A stretch of 15,663 nucleotides of DNA from Thalassiosira profunda (GCA_036939355.1 JALLAP010000275.1:1-15663), one strand, 5' to 3'. Positions 9,436 through 15,663 are shown, numbered from the stretch's first letter. Numbers and translations: made by a program. Notes: generated by a model from the sequence alone, not told the origin.

Positions 9436-9724
9436 CAACACTCACAACTCACCAGATAGACCCCACACCCGCCGGCGATCGTGTCGAGGGCCGGCCCGCC
9501 GCCGGCGATCGTGATCGGGGCGCCGGTGAACCCTTTCACGAGGCAACAGGTCATCCATCGTGCGGGCTGATGTGTCGAGGCGCGGGCTCACCGGCCCAGC
9601 GCGGGCCGGTCTGCAGGCAGGCCACACAACATTGCAAGCGGCCAACACCAGCGCCTCGCGCCGGCGCCTGTGATCGCTCCCTCTCACAATTTCTCTCTGC
9701 CTCCGATTTCACCTTGTCAACAAC

Positions 9725-11509
9725 ATGGCCAGCCGGCGGCGCAGGCCCAGCCGGGGCGGCGGCGCAGACGATGGACGGCCGGCCCGGCGTCAGCGTGTCC
9801 AGCCTCCTGCCGGACAGGATGACACCATTCGCCCAGGCAGCCTCGTCATGGACACATCCGCTTATCCAGACCGCCCGGGGCGCGTCATTGCCATTGATGA
9901 CGATGGCGACGCCACGGTTCGGTACGACGATCGCGAGGTGAGGCACAACGTCGCCCTTTACGAATTGCAATTCGTATCCCACTCCACCGCGCCTCTCCCC
10001 GAGGTCGGCGGCGCCGTGGGCGGCGACGACGACGAACAAGAAGTCTACCGCCCCAACCGGGAGGAGCTGGAGGAGGCGGAGGAAGAGCGGCGGGGGGACG
10101 GGGAAGTTGGTCGTTCCCGAGCCCGTGGACGTGGCCGTGGCGGTCGTTCCCGAGCTCGTGGCGGAGGGGATGGCCGTGGAGGAGGCGACCGTGCCGCGCG
10201 GGGCCAAGACCGTGGCCAGAATCGTGACCGTGGCCGTGGGCCTGCAGCCCGGGGTCGAGGAGGCGATGGAGCTGCCCGGGGCGGCGGGGAAGAGGGCCGC
10301 GGGGCCGCCCGTGGTGGAGGGAACGGGCGAGGTGAGGGTGGCGGACGGGGCCGTGGGCGTGGGCGCGGTGGCGGAGCCGGGCGTGGTGGAGGGGGAGCCG
10401 GGCGCGGCAATGAAGGTGGCCGCGGTGGTGGAGGTCGTGGCCGTGGCAATGGAGGAGCCGGGCGCGGCAATGAAGGTGGCCGCGGTGGTGGAGGTCGTGG
10501 CCGTGGCAATGGAGGAGCCGGGCGTGGCCGTGGTGGGGGAGCGGGGCGTGGTGGAGGAGCAGGGCGTGGACGTGGCAATGAAGGAGCCGGACGTGGACGT
10601 GGTGGGGAGCGTGCTCTTCTTCCTCTGGAGTTTCCTGACCTGACCCCTCCCCGCGGCTGGAATAATACGCTGGCCAAATTCCAGAACACCCACAATGCTG
10701 GGATGAGGCGACTGCTCGAGTGGATTGGAATTGAGTACACAAACGACGCGTGTGCCCGTCGGAGCAATGCGTCCCACGATCCTGAGCCGACCCCGCCACG
10801 TCCTCCGCCTGCTCGGGACGAGCTGCAGCAAATCCCTCCCATTGGCACGAGCTTTTACAACTGGGACGCTCAGTTCATGAGAATTACGCGAGTGACATCC
10901 AGATCCGTCAGCATCAATGGGACCGTGTACTACGAGGTCGAAATCAGGAGGCTTGTCCGAATCATCCGAAAGCACCTTCTGGATCACAACCGACCGAACC
11001 GACCCGACGCGACCGAGGAGGAGATGTGGGTGCGCCTTCAAGGGGACGACCTTGATCGAATCTACTTCCGCCCGCGGATTCTCGAGCCCGTGGAGGCTCG
11101 AGAGGTGAATGCTCCTCTCCAAAAGCTCGGCTTGTACGCGGGAAGGCGGCACGATCGCGAGCATACAACGACGGAAGCTGANTGCTCCTCTCCAAAAGCT
11201 CGGCTTGTACGCGGGAAGGCGGCACGATCGCGAGCATACAACGACGGAAGCTGACGCAGAGATCCAGCAGTGGACCAGACACTGGGGATGGAGACGCACC
11301 TGTCCCCAGCCCAGGCCTGCAGGATGGCAAGGGCCCTGGCCGCACGTGACGTGCAGCAGGAACTGTGGCGGCAGTCGCTGCCCTGCCAACCCGATGAACA
11401 CTGCGATTCTGCTCACCAAGCCAGGATTCTCGTGGGCACACGTCCGCGCTCTGGTGGTGTACTGGAAGATCCGGATTATGCCTTGAGGACCATCGAGGAG
11501 GGCCAATAG
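9725..11509 (+). CDS. RGG-box protein with N-terminal SH3/Tudor-like segment (probably 2 exons)
   Basis: Predicted 536 residues after correction; family not recognised. Residues 35-84 (IRPGSLVMD...PGRVIAID...VRYDD...ELQFV) look like a small beta-barrel of the SH3/Tudor/Mib type, a guess from pattern. An acidic linker follows, then about 170 residues of Arg-Gly repeats (about 122-296), including two identical 20-residue units. RGG boxes bind RNA and G-rich nucleic acid and are methylated by PRMT enzymes. The C-terminal part (297-460) is folded-looking, with Trp, Tyr and mixed beta pattern (FYNWDAQFMRITRVTSRSV). Raw sequence carries a 72-nt duplication and N that breaks the frame. I prefer an intron: donor GAG|GTGAAT at 11105, acceptor GGACCAG at 11278 (101 nt after correction), ending TIEEGQ-stop at 11509. 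Without that intron the corrected frame would stop at 11486 with a Trp/Cys-rich tail. Convergent with the next gene, 17 nt between stops. Confidence 0.7.
10394..10524 (+). repeat. 60-nt tandem repeat inside the RGG region
   Basis: Positions 10394-10464 and 10454-10524 are identical at an offset of 60 nt, so two full units and the start of a third are present. In the coding frame the unit is GGAGRGNEGGRGGGGRGRGN. Perfect identity, including third codon positions, indicates a recent duplication or gene conversion of this segment. Confidence 0.9.
11110..11254. repeat. 72-nt direct duplication around a single N (assembly join)
   Basis: Positions 11110-11181 and 11183-11254 are identical, with N at 11182. 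Same design as the joins at 962 and 15077. It begins 5 nt after a good donor site (GAG|GTGAAT) and ends before several possible acceptors, so it probably lies inside an intron of the RGG gene. Deleting one copy and the N changes the frame by one base, so the raw reading frame past 11182 should not be trusted. Confidence 0.92.
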
Positions 11510-11526
11510 TGACTATTGCATAACCA

Positions 11527-11877
11527 CTAACACTTTTCCGACCCAAAGTGCTGTTTTGTGCCCAGGCTGACCCGCTTCTTCTTGCTCGGAGTGCCCTGCT
11601 TCGACTCGCTCCACGCCCGGGCCTTGGCCCTCGCGGTCGCACGAGCCTCGGCCCTCGCCTGGCGGCTGGGCGTCTTGCGGTACTGCACAGCGTTGGCCCC
11701 GGCCCCGGTGGCGTCGGCGGAGGAAGCCTTCTTCGTCTTGCTAGCCGAGCGTGACGGGGTCTTCTTCGACGCTTCCTTCGGCGGAGTGTTCTCGTTGCGC
11801 CTGCCGTCCCTCCAGGCTTTGGCCCTGGCGCGGGCCGCGGCGAGCTCCGTTGCCTTGCTGTTTACTTGAGACGGCAT
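11527..11877 (-). CDS. Small Lys/Arg/Ala-rich basic protein, histone H1-like composition
   Basis: 116 residues from an ATG at 11877, no intron. The protein is strongly basic and has an internal duplication: ARARAKAW (15-22) and ARAKARAW (82-89), each followed by charged residues and TP-Lys motifs (TPPKEASKK at 31-39; TPSKKKR at 96-102). KTPSR occurs at 39-43 and again at 68-72. The S/T-P next to Lys/Arg pattern is that of CDK-phosphorylated tails of linker histones and other chromatin proteins, so a nuclear, DNA-binding role is a reasonable inference, not proof. No globular domain is visible. A start codon 302 nt from the divergent three-exon gene suggests a shared promoter region. Confidence 0.65.
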   Translation of the reverse strand: MPSQVNSKATELAAARARAKAWRDGRRNENTPPKEASKKTPSRSASKTKKASSADATGAGANAVQYRKTPSRQARAEARATARAKARAWSESKQGTPSKKKRVSLGTKQHFGSEKC

Positions 11878-12179
11878 GAAGAGTATTGAGCTACCAACGA
11901 GTGAGCTGGAGTTGCCGCTCGAGATTGTGAGCGAGGAGGAGGCGTGTGAAGGGCAAGATTTCGATCCGAGCAGCGCTGTCTAAAAGCATCGATCTTTCGG
12001 CGAGATGAAGATTTTTGCGTGAGATGTCAGTCGAGATTCGACCTCGTCCAAAGCAATCAAAGCAAGGGCATTGCAAACAAATCATCTCATTTGCAACAGG
12101 TAGTCTCCATCGTGCCGCCGTCGTCTCCGTCTTGCCGCTCCTCCCGGCTTCTCTTGACTCCACGATCCAGCACGCCACT
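11878..12179. promoter_or_regulatory. Divergent intergenic region between basic protein and small three-exon gene
   Basis: 302 nt between two start codons facing away from each other. A minus-strand frame (11891-12649) runs across it and through the neighbouring small gene on the opposite strand; its Cys/Arg-rich composition looks like a shadow. I see no other structure. Promoter role is by position. Confidence 0.4.
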
Positions 12180-12599
12180 ATGAAAGTCTTGTGAGTAAAT
12201 GGACGAGGCGGAGAACACTTGATGCAGAAGGACAAAGTGCACCTCACAAGCTCTCTCGATGTTCCAGTCTCACTCCCGAAACGTCCGCCACCGCGAATGG
12301 GCGGGTAGAACTCCCACCCTCGCCTGATTCGCCCTGGGACTACGTCCTCGATGGCTGCCCGCAGTCCTCGCAGACGAAAAAGATCATCAAGGATCTGGAA
12401 AAGGCTATCGAGACTGACGAGTGGAAGGCAAACGCACTGGTTCGGTGGTCCAGGCTTGCCGAGGCCAGCGAATCTTGGCGGCAGGTCAGCGTCTGTGATG
12501 CAAAGGAGAGCAGCGCAACTCTTCCAGCGGTTCAACACACTGCCGCGAACGTGGCTCCGGGGAAACGCCAGCGTTTCCCCGGAGGAAGTGATAGAATGA
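12180..12599 (+). CDS. Small hypothetical protein, three exons (99 residues)
   Basis: Model: exon 1 12180-12190 (ATGAAAGTCTT, only 11 coding nt), intron 12191-12267 (77 nt, GTGAGT...GTTCCAG), exon 2 12268-12484, intron 12485-12527 (43 nt, GTCAGC...CTTCCAG), exon 3 12528-12599. The product begins MKVFLTPETS. The middle is protein-like: SPWDYVLDG, then a charged helix (TKKIIKDLEKAIETDEWKAN) and RWSRLAEASESWRQ, ending LRGNASVSPEEVIE. It has three Trp-containing amphipathic segments and no recognised domain. If the 43-nt intron is not removed, the frame runs on to 12685 with a less protein-like, Cys-rich tail. The first splice is strongly supported by consensus sites; the second is plausible but the intron is very short. 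Confidence 0.6.
12555..12584. repeat. Perfect 30-nt palindrome (14-bp arms, 2-nt centre)
   Basis: CTCCGGGGAAACGC, CA, GCGTTTCCCCGGAG: every base of the 14-nt arms is complementary. It lies in the last exon of the small three-exon gene, ending 12 nt before its stop codon. As RNA it would form a very stable hairpin with a loop of about four bases. Confidence 0.9.
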
Positions 12600-12786
12600 G
12601 AGGGATAGGCAGGAAGTGCGGTGCTACTAACTGTGTGAGAGTAAACCACTCGCTTTGTAGTACCTTAAAAAACTGTTCAATCTAAGTGCATGCGTCTGTA
12701 TACAAGTAGCAGTGCTTGTTCCATCCGCTCCGTCGTCTTCGCTCTACATCTACGTTCACCCCAGCACAATACATCTGTCCACATCC

Positions 12787-14163
12787 CTACACTCCCTCAA
12801 CACTGGCCGGCTGTAAATCTCCCACGACGTCTTCCACTGTGAAATCCGCCAGTCCTCCCTGCGATGCCGATCCCTGGGAAGCCGAAGACCTGATGCTGCT
12901 GGCAGTTCCCTTGGTCCGGCGCGTCCCCTTGATCCTTTCCCTCAGAGCTTGGCTGGCCTTCTTCCTCGCCCCGTTGCCAATCACCTCGTGCCACAGCCCG
13001 TCCTCCCCCTTCTCCAGGAATCGATGCCCCTCGCTCTTCACGCTTTCCACGAGCAGCTCACTTATACGGTATTTCTCCTCCTTCGTGGTAGTGGCCGCCT
13101 CGTACCAGGGCCGCAGTTCCATCGCCTTCTCGCGGAAGCGTATGTTCCCCGGATGCTGATTGCTATATCCTCCCCTCCCAAACAACACGTCGTCGTCGGT
13201 GGGATCGACGGCGCGTGTGAGATCGATGTCCCGCTTCCGCCTCCGCTTCTTCTTGCTAGCGGTCGACGACGAAGGCGACTTTGCCTTCAGGGAGGACCGG
13301 GTGGTCCGCAGACTCCGGGGAAGATTGTCAATCACATTGGCATTCGACAAGGGAGGCACCGGTGGCATGGGTTGGTTCCCCGGCGATTGCAACGGCACCT
13401 CGAACTGCTCATCGTTGATCGAAGACGGATCCAGCGGAGGGGCCGAGGGCACCACGTCCGGCGAGCCCATGAACAGAGAGGGGTGCATCGGCCCCAGATC
13501 CCCCGACGCTTCGTCCGCGAAATCCTTCACCCAATCCCTGGAAGACATCCGAAAGTTCTCCCCCAACGGAGCGATTTCCTCCCCCGTGCTAATTCGTTCC
13601 AATTTGGCCGTCAGGCTCACGATGGGACAGAAGCCATCCTCCCCCTCCTGCCTCGCCTCCAAACTGGGAGGCTTCAAGTCCTCACTTATCGGGGCCTGCG
13701 GCAACTGCTCCGCCCCGAGGGCCGCGGCCGCCGTCGTCGCGGTATCGGGAAGAATGATCTTTTTGACCACGTCCGCGCTCTTGAGGTGCATCATCGCATC
13801 GTCGCTGTTGAGGGCGGACAGCCCTCCGTCCATGACGATGTCTCCCGACGAGAGATTGAGATCCATGCTCATTAGACGTGCGCCGCTCCCGCTGCTTCCT
13901 CCCGTACTAGCCCTCTCGCGTTTCCCGGGCGACACGAGCTCTTCCTCCTCGGCCGGGGGCTTGAGAGGGATCATCGTGGATAGGATGTACTCCGCCGGGG
14001 TGACAGTTGTGGACGGTCGGGCACCCGTGGCTGGCGCCTCCTCTTCCGGCTTCGCTGGTGTTCCTGGCGATGCCTCTGCTGGATTTGCGTCTGTGGTTGG
14101 TGCTGCTGCCGCGGTCGCAGGGTCGCCAAGCTGACGCTCGTGCTCCTCGGGCGTGTTGGACAT
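12787..14163 (-). CDS. DUF6824 domain protein, probable nuclear
   Basis: Single ORF of 458 residues from an ATG at 14163. The first 300 residues are largely disordered: Pro/Ala/Thr-rich start, Ser/Gly patch, several acidic short motifs. A basic run KKKRRRKR (about 303) is a likely nuclear signal. Then comes the conserved domain (about 320-410): DVLFGRGGYSNQHPGN, RFREKAMELRPWYEA, a TKEEKYRISELLVESV helix, GHRFLE and LWHEVIGNGARKKASQALRER. I recognise this FGRGG...HPGN...KASQALRE pattern as DUF6824, a family greatly expanded in diatoms, whose function is unknown. A DNA-associated regulatory role is often suspected because of the nuclear signal and disorder; that is inference. The tail is Ser/Gln-rich. 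Its stop lies 187 nt from the stop of the convergent small gene. Confidence 0.85.
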   Translation of the reverse strand: MSNTPEEHERQLGDPATAAAAPTTDANPAEASPGTPAKPEEEAPATGARPSTTVTPAEYILSTMIPLKPPAEEEELVSPGKRERASTGGSSGSGARLMSMDLNLSSGDIVMDGGLSALNSDDAMMHLKSADVVKKIILPDTATTAAAALGAEQLPQAPISEDLKPPSLEARQEGEDGFCPIVSLTAKLERISTGEEIAPLGENFRMSSRDWVKDFADEASGDLGPMHPSLFMGSPDVVPSAPPLDPSSINDEQFEVPLQSPGNQPMPPVPPLSNANVIDNLPRSLRTTRSSLKAKSPSSSTASKKKRRRKRDIDLTRAVDPTDDDVLFGRGGYSNQHPGNIRFREKAMELRPWYEAATTTKEEKYRISELLVESVKSEGHRFLEKGEDGLWHEVIGNGARKKASQALRERIKGTRRTKGTASSIRSSASQGSASQGGLADFTVEDVVGDLQPASVEGV

Positions 14164-14435
14164 AGATGAGCCGGCGCCGGTGTTTGCCCGCCCGCCGTCG
14201 AGATGTTATGAGGCTTCGGGCGTGGTGAACTCTTGACCCTGCCTGGTTTGGTGGGTGAACACAACACAACGCAATCCAGTTGGAATGAGGGGGCTACATT
14301 AGTATTATGCAGAAAATAGAACACCCCTTGGGGTCAAAATGTACACTATGGCTTACATACCCATCCTTACTTAGGAAGATTTACATCATTCGGATAGGCA
14401 TACTAAGTTCACCCCTGCTCGGCAGGAAGGGTCCG
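14164..14435. promoter_or_regulatory. Upstream region of the DUF6824 gene
   Basis: About 270 nt upstream of the DUF6824 start on the minus strand. The part at 14280-14410 is AT-richer than the surroundings, with no open frame that looks coding. It should hold the promoter and leader of that gene. No TATA box or other element was recognised with confidence. Confidence 0.35.
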
Positions 14436-14864
14436 TCAACGACTGAGACTCAGCAATTTCTCGCTTGAGTCAGGAGCAAGAGTTGGTGTCTCTTCCGGTC
14501 TTGCATCTTCATACACGAGGCGTTGGGGCGATGATTTGATTTGGCCAGTCTCTTCTCGGCCGTTCGACGAGCCTCCTCTTCCTCTGCCTGCCGGATCACT
14601 CTCCCTCTTCTTTGAGGGCCATCACGTGCCGCGGTCGGCAATGACGTCTACGGATAGCTGATGGCTCCGCAGTACCTCATCCTCGCCATTCCTCTCGTAT
14701 GTAAGCTCGTTGGCTCGCGCTTGGTTTGTTGGCGTAGTTTGGCCTCTTCGCGATCTAGGGACCGGCGTTGATCTTCTTCCTTCTCTTCCTTGTCTTCCAC
14801 AGGAGCCGGCTTGGCTGCCAGAGTATCCCGCCCCAGCCGCCTCTCCTCTTAAGTTGTTGCGTAT
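14436..14864 (-). pseudogene. Unresolved coding-like stretch, possibly decayed gene or unmodelled exons
   Basis: One minus frame is open from 14864 to 14625 (80 codons, basic, Gly/Arg-rich, then ANELTYERNGEDEVLRSHQL), meets a TGA at 14624-14622, and is open again for 61 codons to a TGA at 14438-14436 (ending SSEKLLSLSR). A second frame in the upstream half reads as a charged helix (PVEDKEEKEEDQRRSLDREE), and a third in the downstream half reads RQAEEEEARRTAEKRLAKSN. Either the stretch is a gene broken by a stop or frameshift, or it consists of short exons whose junctions I cannot fix. There is no ATG at a convincing start. It lies downstream of the TMEM45-like gene on the same strand. Confidence 0.3.
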
Positions 14865-14891
14865 TTACACCTTTCAATCAAGGTAGATTGT

Positions 14892-15663
14892 TTATTTGCG
14901 ATTGCAATCCTCTTCGTCTGGTGACACGGATGAATTCACCGAACTGTACGCGCCGGCGTCGGTATTTCTATTGCCCCCGAGCTGATGATGAGCCGGCAGA
15001 GGTCCCATGCACAGAGCTGCACCAAGTACAAGAATAGCAGCGACGAAGAGCACCTCCAGAGCCAATGCAGCACCGANCCATGCACAGAGCTGCACCAAGT
15101 ACAAGAATAGCAGCGACGAAGAGCACCTCCAGAGCCAATGCAGCACCGACCGTGTGGAGCATGAGATCCACGCAGCACGCGGTCAGACCCGCCGTGAACA
15201 TCCAAAGCGCATTCAGCGTCATCAGGGCCCAGCCGGAAACATAGGCCAGCAGCGACCTGGGATTGTACACGGAAAACGCAAACGCGACGGAGGCCGCAAG
15301 GTTGATCTGGGCCTGGAGGATGTGGACGCGCGCGTCGCTCCGGTCCTCCTTCATCAGCCCGTGCTCGTTCCACAGGACGTACTGCAGGAAGAAGGCGAGG
15401 GACAGCGCCACGCGCGACAAATCGGGCGGGACGCGGCGGCGGGATTCCAGACACGCGACGGCCCCGACGAAGAAGAAGCACAGGTAGAGGGCCAGGTGCG
15501 CCAGCTGGTGGAAGAAGCCGATCCCGTCTAGGTATCCGCCCCCGGCCTCGTAGAACATCCCGAGGGTCGTTGTTGTCAGGAGGACGAGGCCAGTCCGACC
15601 CAGGACGACGGGGCTGCGTTCGGGAATGTGCACGTCGCAGAACAGTTTGGGTCCTCCTCCTCC
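14892..15663 (-). CDS. TMEM45/DUF716-like multi-spanning membrane protein (partial)
   Basis: Enters from the right edge, so the N-terminus is missing. The raw frame is broken by a 72-nt duplication and N; removing one copy and the N gives 699 nt, exactly 232 codons plus a stop at 14892. It then reads as an integral membrane protein with about five or six hydrophobic helices. GFFHQLAHLALYLCFFFVG, an Ala/Leu-rich helix ending LQYVLWNEHG, then ARVHILQAQINLAASVAFAF and a following helix GWALMTLNALWMFTAG fit the pattern of conserved polar residues within helices in the DUF716 (TMEM45) family. Function in the family is poorly known; plant and animal members are linked to defence and to secretory membranes. 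The polar tail (GGNRNTDAG...EEDCNRK) is cytosolic or lumenal. Family assignment is from pattern, moderately sure. Confidence 0.7.
15005..15149. repeat. 72-nt direct duplication around a single N (assembly join)
   Basis: Positions 15005-15076 and 15078-15149 are identical, with N at 15077. This copy lies inside the coding sequence of the TMEM45-like gene. Deleting one copy and the N joins the two broken frames into one continuous ORF, which is strong evidence that the duplication is an artefact of contig joining. Confidence 0.95.

Larger units (their letters stand above)
8867..9558 (-). other. Possible two-exon small gene (173 residues), weak
   Basis: Drawn from signals only. An ATG at 9558 opens a 106-nt exon (MDDLLPRERVHRRPDHDRRR...) ending at a strong donor CTG|GTGAGT (9453/9452). 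A T-rich acceptor ATCTTTTTAG ends at 9283, giving a 170-nt intron. The second exon (9282-8867) stays open and in frame for 138 codons to a stop. The product would be Arg-rich at first, Ser/Ala-rich in the middle, with a Trp-rich patch (WVWVRWWW). It has no recognisable domain and its composition could be chance in GC-rich DNA. The acceptor sits within the loop of the 9274-9298 hairpin, and the gene would start 167 nt from the RGG gene start in divergent orientation. Confidence 0.2.
8610..9724. promoter_or_regulatory. 1.1-kb divergent intergenic region with hairpin cluster and possible small gene
   Basis: Lies between the starts of the 670-residue gene and the RGG gene. The left part (8610-9240) is GC-rich, with Pro/Arg-type low-complexity frames on both strands. 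An AT-richer island (about 9262-9440) carries three inverted repeats. A 15-nt direct repeat (CCGCCGGCGATCGTG) occurs at 9469-9483 and 9499-9513. A spliced minus-strand gene can be drawn across 9558-8867 (listed separately, weak). It must also hold two promoters. Confidence 0.45.

Noticed and set aside
10107..10643. Second plus-strand frame of 178 codons over the RGG repeats
   Set aside because: Val/Ala/Glu-rich frame that arises from reading the GGN/CGN repeat out of phase; it contains only the repeat, not the flanking folded parts.
870..11278. Two introns (870-1043 and 11105-11278) with the same raw length of 174 nt
   Set aside because: Both contain a 72-nt duplication and N, so both shrink to 101 nt, but the sequences are unrelated and the duplication sits at different distances from the splice sites. 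Treated as coincidence.
11891..12649. Minus-strand ORF of 252 codons over the small three-exon gene
   Set aside because: Cys- and Arg-rich with no domain pattern; the plus strand has consistent splice sites and a protein-like helix. Not fully excluded.
14768..15037. Plus-strand ORF of 89 codons with a hydrophobic start
   Set aside because: Runs antisense into the TMEM45-like gene and across the duplication; the Phe/Leu-rich start comes from a pyrimidine-rich stretch opposite a purine-rich one.
1..15663. tRNA, rRNA, CRISPR array or intact transposon
   Set aside because: I looked for T-loop-like motifs, regularly spaced repeats and transposase motifs and found none. Only the hairpin island near 9.3-9.4 kb remains a possible element remnant.

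Overview
This is a gene-dense piece of a GC-rich nuclear eukaryotic genome, most likely a diatom and probably a centric one. The evidence is: several open frames interrupted by short GT-AG introns (43-101 nt after correction); an eIF5B of eukaryotic type; a protein with the FGRGG-type domain that I recognise as DUF6824, a family abundant in diatoms; and a protein whose N-terminus looks like an ER signal followed by a twin-arginine thylakoid signal, as expected for a plastid surrounded by four membranes. The species is not proven by anything here.

Layout from left to right: eIF5B N-terminal part (minus, runs off the left edge); an MFS transporter (plus, 2 exons); a putative lumenal protein (minus); an OMA1-like M48 metalloprotease (plus, 2 exons, with the intron inside HExxH); an ATG-less orphan ORF and a 670-residue orphan (minus); a 1.1-kb gap with clustered inverted repeats and a possible small spliced minus-strand gene; an RGG-rich protein with a small SH3/Tudor-like segment (plus, probably 2 exons); a small basic histone-H1-like protein (minus); a tiny three-exon gene of 99 residues (plus); a DUF6824 protein (minus); an unresolved coding-like stretch (minus); and a TMEM45/DUF716-like membrane protein (minus, runs off the right edge). 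Up to the DUF6824 gene the strands alternate almost strictly, giving divergent promoter regions and very tight convergent 3' ends (20 and 17 nt).

The genes do not form an operon or an evident pathway. They are unrelated housekeeping, organellar and lineage-specific genes packed closely.

Three single N positions (962, 11182, 15077) are each flanked by an exact 72-nt direct duplication. These look like unmerged contig overlaps and not biology. Removing one copy plus the N restores the frame of the TMEM45-like gene and gives introns of ordinary size in the eIF5B and RGG genes. No tRNA, rRNA, CRISPR array or intact transposon was seen. I found no convincing new multi-gene system. The most interesting leads are the RGG/Tudor-like protein, the cysteine/histidine-rich 670-residue orphan, the perfect 30-nt palindrome in the small three-exon gene, and the hairpin cluster near 9.3-9.4 kb.
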